Positions 1 to 5,343 of a DNA stretch of 5,343 bases are shown here, one piece after another. The stretch's first letter is position 1. Each line of letters begins with the position of its first letter. The translations under genes were made by a program, and so were the position numbers. This DNA is from Candidatus Hydrogenedentota bacterium (GTDB lineage: Bacteria; Hydrogenedentota; Hydrogenedentia; Hydrogenedentales; SLHB01), in NCBI GenBank assembly GCA_007136375.1, contig SLHB01000455.1, forward strand, positions 1 through 5,343, given 5' to 3'. A model generated the notes under the pieces. That model saw nothing but the letters and a program-made list of their open reading frames with translations, searched no databases and was not told the DNA's origin.

Positions 1-27
1 GGAGGCCCTTGCGTGGCAAGGGCCTCC
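1..27. terminator. Perfect GC-rich hairpin, possible terminator of a gene to the left
   Basis: Bases 1-12 (GGAGGCCCTTGC) are exactly complementary to 16-27 with a 3-base loop (GTG), giving a 12-bp perfect stem. On the plus strand the stem is followed by a C-rich stretch and only a short GGTTTGCGTT, not a clean T-tract. It may still be an intrinsic terminator for an upstream plus-strand gene, because the terminator after 4394 also ends in a similar GGCTTTCGTTTGCGC tail. Its partner gene is outside the window, so direction and role are inferred. Confidence 0.5.
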
Positions 28-213
28 CCGCCGGTTTGCGTTCGCGCCCCGCTCTCCTTACGCCGCAAGGCCGCGCCCCAGCTTCCTGCTCCTCGCTTCC
101 ATTCCGCCGACTAGTCACATCTTTTTTTATATCTCGTATCATCCCTATTCGATCTGAGATAGGCGCTACGATTATCAAAGCTATACTTTTATAACACGGT
201 ATCATCAGAAGTG

Positions 214-243
214 TTGACATGAGCAGAAGCGCCGGTTTACGAT
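214..243 (+). promoter_or_regulatory. Candidate sigma70-type promoter for prepilin A
   Basis: A perfect -35 consensus TTGACA (214-219) is separated by 18 bases from TACGAT (238-243), which matches four of six -10 positions. It sits at the right edge of the AT-rich island, about 150 bases upstream of the prepilin A start, so the transcript would carry a long leader containing the 281-298 hairpin. The placement is reasonable, but the -10 match is only moderate and no start-site data exist. Confidence 0.4.
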
Positions 244-280
244 GTTTCCATGATCGATTGTTGTGATGAAGACGCCAAAC

Positions 281-298
281 GGCGGACGGCGGTCCGCC
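281..298 (+). promoter_or_regulatory. Perfect GC hairpin in the prepilin A leader
   Basis: GGCGGAC (281-287) pairs with GTCCGCC (292-298) around a GGCG tetraloop, a 7-bp perfect stem. No T-tract follows, so it is not an intrinsic terminator by itself. It lies just before the anti-Shine-Dalgarno match at 303-312. The same GCGGAC/GTCCGC arms recur, in the opposite order, in the repeat array at 4296-4383. Confidence 0.5.
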
Positions 299-390
299 CG
301 GGAGGAGGTGATTGCGACGGTTCATCGGGAAAAACATGAAATAGACGGTGCGAAACACGAACAACCACGCGATGCTACAAGGAATTAAAC

Positions 391-1458
391 ATGTATACGC
401 GAAAGAAGCAGGGTTTCACCCTCATTGAGCTGTTGGTGGTGATCGCCATCATCGGCATCCTGGCCGCAATCTTGTTGCCGGCCCTGGCGCGCGCCCGCGA
501 AGCGGCCCGCCGCGCCTCCTGCGCCAACAACCTGCGCCAGTTCGGCACCATCTTCAAGATGTACGCCAACGAGACCCGCGGCGAATATTTCCCGCCGGGA
601 CAGAACACCTACACGGCCAACTACTCCGGCTTTAAGGGCTTTAACGGCGGGAGCATGTATCCAGACTACTGGACGGACATCAATCTCAAGGTCTGTCCCT
701 CCGACGCGCGGCCGGGCGACATCGGCCTGGGCGACGACTTACAGCAGGGCTTCGAGGAGATGCTCCAGCGGGACCAGCACCGCGACGCGCTGTCCCGGCA
801 CGTGCAGAACGCCTTCTTGTCCCACCCCGTGTCCTACGTCTACTTGGCTCACGCCACGCGCACGATCTCCCAGATCTGCGATTACATCAACATCGAGCAC
901 CCGCTCTACGAGTGGGAGTACGTAGGCGGCGGCGCCCCGGCGCACCATGAGCGCGGCGCGCCTGAGCAGTGGCCCGTTGTCGAAATGAAGCCCGGCAAGG
1001 GCTACAACGACATCAACGCCGCCCAGGACCGCCACCTCGGCTATAACTACGACGGCACGGTCTACAACCTGGATGACGACGGTAGCGCCTTGCCCGACAC
1101 CTATCCGCGCTTGCGGGAAGGCATCGAACGCTTCTTCATCACGGACATCAACAACCCCGGCGCCGGCGCGGAAGCGCAAAGCAGCATCGCCGTGATGTTC
1201 GACTTCTGGGCCACCGAAGAAGTGCCGCCTTGGGGGCCGGATTGGGGGCCCTTCGCCGATGGCGGCCGCGGCACGACGCAACAGTTCAACCACGTGCCCG
1301 GCGGCAGCAACGTCCTCTACATGGACGGCCACGTCCGGTTCATCCGCTACAATGCGGAATACCCCATCCAGTGGCTGGACGAGGACACCCACCCCGTGCC
1401 CCAGGCGGCGGGCACGCAAGCCCACACCGTGATCCCCTTTATCGGCGGCTGGGGCTAA
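391..1458 (+). CDS. Prepilin A: prepilin-type N-terminal methylation domain, H-Xn-DG protein
   Basis: A 355-residue type IV prepilin / pseudopilin-like protein. The short basic leader MYTRKKQG ends in Gly8. Cleavage by a prepilin peptidase is expected between Gly8 and Phe9, leaving an N-methylated Phe with the conserved Glu at mature position +5 (Glu13). A hydrophobic helix (about 9-32, FTLIELLVVIAIIGIL...) would sit in the inner membrane and pack into a fibre. Cys44, a CPSD motif (Cys102-Asp105) and a C-terminal His301...Asp312-Gly313 motif mark the processing-associated H-X9-DG class common in planctomycete-type bacteria; here ten residues separate His and Asp. The protein ends IGGWG. The start follows AAGGA (379-383) at 7 bases. 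About 80% identical by eye to prepilin B, and followed by its own terminator. The family is recognised, but the role of individual members is not established; they may be pilus, pseudopilus or secretion-linked subunits. Confidence 0.93.
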   Translation: MYTRKKQGFTLIELLVVIAIIGILAAILLPALARAREAARRASCANNLRQFGTIFKMYANETRGEYFPPGQNTYTANYSGFKGFNGGSMYPDYWTDINLKVCPSDARPGDIGLGDDLQQGFEEMLQRDQHRDALSRHVQNAFLSHPVSYVYLAHATRTISQICDYINIEHPLYEWEYVGGGAPAHHERGAPEQWPVVEMKPGKGYNDINAAQDRHLGYNYDGTVYNLDDDGSALPDTYPRLREGIERFFITDINNPGAGAEAQSSIAVMFDFWATEEVPPWGPDWGPFADGGRGTTQQFNHVPGGSNVLYMDGHVRFIRYNAEYPIQWLDEDTHPVPQAAGTQAHTVIPFIGGWG

Positions 1459-1503
1459 ACCGCCGGTGCGCGGGCCACGCGGCTCGCTGACAGCGAAATC
1501 CAA

Positions 1504-1560
1504 CGGGCCGGTCTGGCGGCGCCATCCTTGGCGGCCGTGGGGCCGGCCCGGTCTTTTGTT
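1504..1560 (+). terminator. Intrinsic terminator of prepilin A
   Basis: CGGGCCGG (1504-1511) pairs with CCGGCCCG (1543-1550), and an inner stem CGCCA/TGGCG (1520-1524 with 1529-1533) closes a 4-base loop. The outer stem is followed by GTCTTTTGTTT, a T-rich tail on the plus strand. It lies 45 bases after the prepilin A stop codon, the expected place for a rho-independent terminator, and suggests prepilin A is transcribed separately from the LamG gene. Confidence 0.7.
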
Positions 1561-1841
1561 TCCCACGCAAACCGACCCAGCCCGCCTGACTTCTCCCGCT
1601 TTTTCCTAGACTTCTGATCAAGTTGCCGAATAGGTCAAACCCGGAAACTTACAACAAACCCGGGTTCCTGCCGTAACGGTGATTACTTCTGTCATGCCTA
1701 GCTATGATGCAACCAAGTATACCATGTACTATGTGTGTCAGTCCATGTTGAAATTTAGGCTGTATATCCCTTAGGCTTACGAAGCGGTGAAAGTAGGCCA
1801 ACGCGCCTGCTTCCCGCGCGTGCGTGGCAAAGGTTGAGCCC

Positions 1842-1927
1842 AGCGCGCCGTCCTCCTAAATCGGGAGGCCCCGGCGCTACTGGCGCTCGAAGGAGTGAAG
1901 GGACGCGCTCTCGAAACGGGCGCGTCC
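1842..1927 (+). promoter_or_regulatory. Structured 5' leader of the LamG gene (two hairpins)
   Basis: Two stem-loops lie just before the LamG ribosome-binding site. In the first, AGCGC (1842-1846) pairs with GCGCT (1874-1878) and CCTCC (1852-1856) with GGAGG (1864-1868). In the second, 1901-1910 pairs with 1918-1927 through GGACGCGC/GCGCGTCC, one G-T wobble and one more pair, around a 7-base TCGAAAC loop. The second ends 6 bases before the AGGAGG at 1934-1939. The arrangement suits control of translation or mRNA stability. It does not match a riboswitch class I can name. The CCTCC arm could also pair with the Shine-Dalgarno sequence. Confidence 0.4.
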
Positions 1928-1944
1928 AGGATTAGGAGGCAGTT

Positions 1945-2979
1945 ATGAGAGCAAGGAAATTGGCTTGGCTGGGGATCGCCTTGGGGACCGCCGTGGTTTA
2001 CGCGGCCGCGCCGGCGGCGGCGCAATCGCCCGGCTTCTCCCTTGAAGTGGGAGACGGAGAACACGTCGAGATCGATTCGGGACTTATCGAGACGCCCATG
2101 ACATTCGAAGTGTGGATGCGTCCCGCCGTGGATGAAACCATGGCCGTGGGGGCCGCGCCGGAAGAAGAAGGGAATATGCACTTCTATCGGCACGCCGACG
2201 GCCATTACTACGTTTTCAACCAGGGCCAGGATGAACGCTTCGCGCTGACCGGCACGGCCCAGGCGACGGGCGAGTGGCATCACATCGCGCTAGTGCTGGG
2301 CGAAAACGGGCGTCAACTTTACGTGAATGGCGTGTTGGACGCGCAAGACGAGCTCGTCGCGCAGCCCCACCGTTTCGTTACGGTGGGCGCCCGGGACGAC
2401 GAGGATTACAGCTGGATCGGGGGAATCAGCGAGATCCGCGTCTGGGACACGGCCCGCACACAGACCGAGATTCAACAGAACATGACCAGCGCCCTCACGG
2501 GCGACGAATCCGGACTGGCGGGCTACTGGCCCTTGAACGAGGGCTCGGGAACCGTCGCGACGGACCTGTCGCCGAGCGGCAACGACGGAACCATCATTGG
2601 CGGGGAATGGGACTTTGAGTTCCCCTTCCTCTCGGATCTGGATGCGGGCCACGTAGTGGGCGTGGGCCAATCGGTGACCCTGGGCCCGGTGGAGCTGTTC
2701 AACCCCGAGGGCGACGCCGTGTACCAGTGGCACAAGGACGGCGAGCCCATCGATGGCGCGACGGACACCACGTACACCATTGCCGACGCCACCCTGGACG
2801 ACGCGGGCGCCTATCACGTCACGGCGGACGATGATCGCGACGGCACGCCCGTGGACTCGGCCACGTTGAACCTTCAGGTCTGGGAGAACCTCCCCGTGGG
2901 CGGCGCGGTGTCGCTGCTTGCCCTGGGCGGTCTTCTCGCGGCTGCTGGCGCCGCTGGCGTACGCCGCGCCCGGCGGTAG
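1945..2979 (+). CDS. Secreted LamG / Ig-like domain protein with C-terminal sorting-type tail
   Basis: A 344-residue exported protein. Residues 1-26 form a Sec signal peptide (basic MRARK, hydrophobic core, AAA before Gln27). About 30-225 is a concanavalin A-like LamG (Laminin_G_3-type) domain with the landmarks EWHHIALV (110-117), LYVNGVLD (125-132), GGISEIRVWD (159-168) and LAGYWPLNEGSG (191-202). About 230-312 resembles an immunoglobulin I-set domain (Tyr260-Gln-Trp262, then DDAGAYHV 285-292) but lacks both disulfide cysteines; the whole protein has no cysteine. The end has LPVGG (316-320), a hydrophobic helix (321-338) and the tail RRARR, resembling C-terminal sorting signals (PEP-CTERM or LPXTG style) without matching one exactly. 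Start chosen at 1945, 5 bases after AGGAGG (1934-1939). LamG domains bind glycans or proteins; the ligand here is unknown. Its position between two prepilin genes suggests an envelope or extracellular role. Confidence 0.88.
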   Translation: MRARKLAWLGIALGTAVVYAAAPAAAQSPGFSLEVGDGEHVEIDSGLIETPMTFEVWMRPAVDETMAVGAAPEEEGNMHFYRHADGHYYVFNQGQDERFALTGTAQATGEWHHIALVLGENGRQLYVNGVLDAQDELVAQPHRFVTVGARDDEDYSWIGGISEIRVWDTARTQTEIQQNMTSALTGDESGLAGYWPLNEGSGTVATDLSPSGNDGTIIGGEWDFEFPFLSDLDAGHVVGVGQSVTLGPVELFNPEGDAVYQWHKDGEPIDGATDTTYTIADATLDDAGAYHVTADDDRDGTPVDSATLNLQVWENLPVGGAVSLLALGGLLAAAGAAGVRRARR

Positions 2980-2993
2980 CTTATTCGCGCTGG

Positions 2994-3022
2994 GGCGGAT
3001 TCCCTCTGGAGGGGAGTCCGCC
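2994..3022 (+). promoter_or_regulatory. Stem-loop after the LamG gene, no T-tract
   Basis: GGCGGATTCCC (2994-3004) pairs with GGGAGTCCGCC (3012-3022) over 11 bp with one G-T wobble and a 7-base loop. It starts 14 bases after the LamG stop codon. It is followed by TCACGCTTGG rather than a run of T, so it is a weak terminator candidate. It may be a 3' stabiliser or processing hairpin that allows read-through to prepilin B. Confidence 0.5.
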
Positions 3023-3044
3023 TCACGCTTGGACAATGGCGAAG

Positions 3045-3108
3045 GGCGGCCAAAAGGAGAAGCCGCCGCTCCTTCCGCCCCCAACCTTGCCCGGCAGGCT
3101 CGGGCAAG
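3045..3108 (+). promoter_or_regulatory. Two hairpins in the LamG-prepilin B spacer
   Basis: GGCGGC (3045-3050) pairs with GCCGCC (3062-3067), and CTTGCCCG (3086-3093) pairs perfectly with CGGGCAAG (3101-3108) around a 7-base loop. Neither is followed by a T-tract. A smaller hairpin follows at 3163-3179 (GCTTCA/TGAAGC). I see no good promoter in this 234-base spacer, so prepilin B may be partly co-transcribed with the LamG gene. Their function is not shown by the sequence. Confidence 0.4.
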
Positions 3109-3201
3109 CCAAATGAAAAGGAAGCTTTCTTGGACCCAAGGCGGCGAACCGATTGGGAAAACGCTTCAACCTGTGAAGCAACGAATGCGCAACGCAGTCA
3201 A

Positions 3202-3206
3202 AAGGA
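3202..3206 (+). promoter_or_regulatory. Ribosome-binding site fixing the prepilin B start at 3214
   Basis: AAGGA lies 7 bases before ATG 3214. The frame is open further upstream to an ATG at 3130, which would add 28 residues (MDPRRRTDW...), but that start has no good Shine-Dalgarno sequence and would place a long polar stretch before the prepilin leader. The local sequence (caAAGGAAtccaacATG) also resembles the prepilin A site (caAGGAAttaaacATG), supporting 3214. Confidence 0.75.
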
Positions 3207-3213
3207 ATCCAAC

Positions 3214-4269
3214 ATGAGCCAATCACGCAAGCGAGGGTTTACCCTCATTGAACTGCTGGTGGTGATCGCCATCATCGGCATCCTGGCGGCAATCCTGTTG
3301 CCCGCCTTGGCGCGCGCCCGCGAAGCGGCCCGCCGCGCCTCCTGCGCCAACAACCTGCGCCAGTTCGGCACCATCTTTAAGATGTACGCCAACGAAACCC
3401 GCGGCGAGTACTTCCCCCCCGGACAGAACGCCTATCCTCAGGACTACTCCGGCACCAAGGGCTTCCGCGGCGCCTCCATCTATCCGGACTACTGGACGGA
3501 TGTCAACTTGAAGGTGTGCCCGTCGGACGGACGGCCCGGCCAGATCGGCATGGGCGACGATCTCCAGGAAACCTTCGAGCAGATCCTGCAGCGGGACCAG
3601 TACCGCGACGTGTGGTCCCGGGATGTGCAGGACGCGTTCTTGTCCCACCCGATCTCGTATGTCTACCTTTCCCACGCCACCCGGACGATCTCGCAGATGG
3701 CCGATTACATGAACATCGAGCACGCCTTGTACGGCTTTGAATACGTGCCCGACCACATTGGGCGCGGCGCGCCGGAGGAGTGGCCGGTCGTTGAGGTGAA
3801 GCGCGACAAGGGCTACAGCGACGTGCCGGCCGCGGCCAACCGGGGCGCGGGCAGCAACTTCGACGGCGGCACGTACTACCTGGATGACGACGGCGCCGAG
3901 TTGCCCGCCACGTACCCGCGTTTGCGCGAGGGCATCGAGCGTTTCTTCATCACCGACATCAACAACCCTGGCGCGGGCGCGGAAGCCCAGAGCAGCATCG
4001 CCGTGATGTTCGACTTCTGGGCCACCGACGAAGTTCCGCCTTGGGATGGCGGCGAGTGGGACAAGGCTGGCGGCGGCATGGGAACGACGCAACAGTTCAA
4101 CCATGTGCCCGGCGGCAGCAACGTCCTTTACATGGACGGGCATGTCCGGTTCATCCGCTACAATTCGGAGTACCCGATCGAGTGGTTGGATGAGAGCACC
4201 CATCCCGTGCCTCAGGCGGCGGGCACCCAGGCGCACCGGGTGATTCCCTTCGTCGGCGGCTGGGGTTGA
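3214..4269 (+). CDS. Prepilin B: paralogue of prepilin A, H-Xn-DG protein
   Basis: A 351-residue prepilin-type protein. The leader MSQSRKRG ends in Gly8, followed by Phe9, Glu13 and the hydrophobic N-terminal helix. Residues 8-70 are identical to prepilin A; the rest diverges mainly at 71-140 and 171-220. Conserved landmarks are Cys44, CPSD (Cys102), IERFFITDINNPGAGAEAQ (241 onward in A; 231 onward here) and His297...Asp308-Gly309, again with ten residues between His and Asp. The end is VGGWG. Cys163 of A is Ala here, so only two cysteines remain. It should be an inner-membrane prepilin or pseudopilin matured by prepilin peptidase, with an extracytoplasmic globular domain. Downstream lie a hairpin repeat array and a strong terminator. 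It arose by duplication with A; whether the two co-assemble or act alternatively cannot be told from sequence. Confidence 0.93.
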   Translation: MSQSRKRGFTLIELLVVIAIIGILAAILLPALARAREAARRASCANNLRQFGTIFKMYANETRGEYFPPGQNAYPQDYSGTKGFRGASIYPDYWTDVNLKVCPSDGRPGQIGMGDDLQETFEQILQRDQYRDVWSRDVQDAFLSHPISYVYLSHATRTISQMADYMNIEHALYGFEYVPDHIGRGAPEEWPVVEVKRDKGYSDVPAAANRGAGSNFDGGTYYLDDDGAELPATYPRLREGIERFFITDINNPGAGAEAQSSIAVMFDFWATDEVPPWDGGEWDKAGGGMGTTQQFNHVPGGSNVLYMDGHVRFIRYNSEYPIEWLDESTHPVPQAAGTQAHRVIPFVGGWG

Positions 4270-4297
4270 TCGCCCCGTCCGAATCTCCACTCCGCGT

Positions 4298-4383
4298 CCG
4301 CTGACCACGCGGACAACCGTCCGCCGACCACGCGGACAACCGTCCGCCGACCACGCGGACAACCGTCCGCCGACCACGCGGAC
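4298..4383 (+). repeat. 23-bp tandem repeat array, each unit a stem-loop
   Basis: Three full copies (4298-4320, 4321-4343, 4344-4366) and a 17-base partial copy (4367-4383) occur head to tail. Copies two and three are identical; the first differs by one base (T at 4302 for C). Each period contains GTCCGC, a 7-base loop (CGACCAC) and GCGGAC, so the array folds as four 6-bp hairpins (4296-4314, 4319-4337, 4342-4360, 4365-4383) separated by AACC. It lies in the 3' untranslated region of prepilin B, ahead of its terminator. The period is not a multiple of three, which argues against coding. It could stabilise mRNA, bind a protein as repeated sites, or be a slippage product. Confidence 0.92.
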
Positions 4384-4393
4384 GAGCTAGCGC

Positions 4394-4441
4394 CCGGCCC
4401 GGGCCCGCCCAATGCGGCGGCGCCCGGGCCGGCTTTCGTTT
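4394..4441 (+). terminator. Strong intrinsic terminator of prepilin B
   Basis: CCGGCCCGGGC (4394-4404) pairs with GCCCGGGCCGG (4422-4432). An inner CCGCC (4405-4409) pairs with GGCGG (4416-4420) with a 6-base loop and one bulged C, about 16 bp in all. The stem is followed by CTTTCGTTT on the plus strand. It is 124 bases after the stop codon because the repeat array lies between. It should separate prepilin B from prepilin C. Confidence 0.75.
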
Positions 4442-4741
4442 GCGCTCCTTGTTTGCTCTTTTTCTGCGCTTCTTGCCGAGCCTTTCTAGGCGTCCTATTT
4501 CCCTTTCGCCGCGCCCTATCTGTTAGGATCCTGTTAGCGCCACCGAATTCGCAGCTATTGGCCAAAATCCACGGAACCAGGGCGCCTCTAGAGTGTTGTA
4601 TATACAGCGAGTCTACGCTTTACGCAGGCCGCCCGGCCGAAGTGGGGCGCATCGAAGGGGGGTGAGATCACAGCAATAGCACAGCGCATTCACCCATGAG
4701 TCATTGAAACGGTTTGTTGGGAGCATTCAGGAGAAGACGGT

Positions 4742-5343
<602 letters not shown>

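Larger units (their letters stand above)
28..390 (+). other. Intergenic / upstream regulatory region of prepilin A
   Basis: I see no convincing gene in these 363 bases. A pyrimidine-rich stretch (about 50-108) is followed by an AT-rich island (about 117-230) with a run of seven T at 122-128 and the octamer GTATCATC repeated directly at 136-143 and 199-206. A promoter candidate lies at 214-243. Then come a perfect hairpin at 281-298 and a long anti-Shine-Dalgarno match at 303-312. The drop in GC against the surrounding coding DNA fits a promoter region. Confidence 0.6.
1459..1944 (+). other. Intergenic region with terminator and structured LamG leader
   Basis: These 486 bases hold no gene that I can support. 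The first part contains the prepilin A terminator (1504-1560) and a pyrimidine-rich tail (about 1586-1617). Next are AACCCGG (1638-1644) pairing with CCGGGTT (1660-1666), and the 10-bp palindrome AACCCGGGTT at 1657-1666. 1670-1780 is relatively AT-rich and probably holds the LamG promoter; TTGAAA at 1748-1753 is the best -35-like hexamer but has no good -10 at normal spacing. 1785-1930 is GC-rich and full of inverted repeats, described separately. Confidence 0.6.
4270..4741 (+). other. Intergenic region: repeat array, terminator and leader of prepilin C
   Basis: These 472 bases contain no gene I can support. They hold the 23-bp repeat array (4298-4383), the terminator (4394-4441) and a strongly pyrimidine-rich tract (about 4442-4515). 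Next comes CTGTTAG repeated directly around 4519-4536, the palindromes CTCTAGAG (4586-4593) and TGTATATACA (4597-4606), and a purine-rich AAGGGGGGTGAG near 4655 that loosely resembles an anti-Shine-Dalgarno match. A weak promoter candidate for prepilin C is TTGTAT (4596-4601) with TTTACG (4619-4624). GGGTGA near 4660 can pair with TCACCC near 4690. Confidence 0.55.

Noticed and set aside
9..194. Small plus-strand frame of 61 codons near the left edge
   Set aside because: It starts inside the 1-27 hairpin, has no Shine-Dalgarno sequence at a proper distance and runs through the AT-rich promoter-like island.
739..1566. Long minus-strand open frame (275 codons) opposite prepilin A
   Set aside because: It mirrors the codons of a well-supported gene in GC-rich DNA, its Val/Arg/Gly-rich product shows no domain, and a similar frame lies opposite the paralogue, as expected from shared codon structure.
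1785..1940. Known cyclic-di-GMP or cobalamin riboswitch before the LamG gene
   Set aside because: Only short fragments such as GGCAAAG resemble these consensus sequences; the invariant core elements and their order are missing, so no named class is called.
2290..3084. Minus-strand open frame of 264 codons opposite the LamG gene
   Set aside because: The sense strand has a signal peptide, LamG motifs and a good ribosome-binding site; the antisense product has none of these.
3130..3213. Upstream ATG extending prepilin B by 28 residues
   Set aside because: The extension is polar, lacks a ribosome-binding site and would bury the prepilin leader; ATG 3214 has AAGGA at 7 bases and gives a leader of the same length as prepilin A.
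3223..4377. Minus-strand open frame of 384 codons opposite prepilin B
   Set aside because: It is antisense to a clear gene and reads out through the tandem repeat array; no domain and low-complexity Val/Arg/Gly composition. Its similarity to the frame opposite prepilin A follows from the duplication.
4298..4383. CRISPR-like array
   Set aside because: The repeats are contiguous 23-bp tandem units with no variable spacers, and no cas gene is present.
4212..4565. Minus-strand frame with apparent repeated peptide (SAWSADGCPRGRR-like)
   Set aside because: The peptide repeats come from translating the 23-bp DNA repeats, whose period is not a multiple of three, and the frame also crosses the terminator.

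Overview
The window is GC-rich and carries four plus-strand genes. Three are paralogous type IV prepilin / pseudopilin-like proteins (391-1458, 3214-4269, and 4742 to beyond the right edge). The fourth, between the first two, is a secreted LamG plus Ig-like surface protein (1945-2979). Expanded families of proteins with an FTLIELL-type prepilin N-terminus, a CPSD motif and a C-terminal H-Xn-DG motif are typical of Planctomycetota, Lentisphaerota, Verrucomicrobiota and Candidatus Hydrogenedentota. The ARAREAARRASC...NNLRQFG...FKMYANE stretch looks most like Hydrogenedentota from memory. That is family-level recognition, not a database result.

Layout: 1-27 is a perfect 12-bp hairpin, perhaps the terminator of a gene to the left. 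28-390 is a regulatory region with an AT-rich island, a sigma70-like promoter candidate, a strong GC hairpin and an unusually long anti-Shine-Dalgarno match. Prepilin A (391-1458) is followed by an intrinsic terminator at 1504-1560. 1561-1944 is a long, partly AT-rich and then strongly structured leader for the LamG gene. That gene is followed by 234 bp with three hairpins but no T-tract, so transcription may continue into prepilin B (3214-4269). Downstream of B is an 86-bp array of 23-bp tandem repeats, each forming the same stem-loop, then a strong terminator. A 300-bp gap leads to prepilin C, which is cut by the window edge after 200 codons.

How the genes may work together (inference): the prepilin-like proteins would be cleaved and methylated by a prepilin peptidase and assembled or held in the inner membrane by a type II secretion / type IV pilus-like machine encoded elsewhere. 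The LamG-Ig protein is exported by its own Sec signal and ends in a motif-helix-arginine tail like those of C-terminally sorted surface proteins. It could be a carbohydrate- or protein-binding partner at the envelope. No secretion ATPase, platform protein, peptidase, transposase, phage gene, CRISPR array, tRNA or rRNA is visible. The most unusual features are the hairpin repeat array, the structured LamG leader, and the mosaic conservation of the three prepilins: near-invariant N-terminus, variable centre and, in the two complete copies, a strongly conserved C-terminus.
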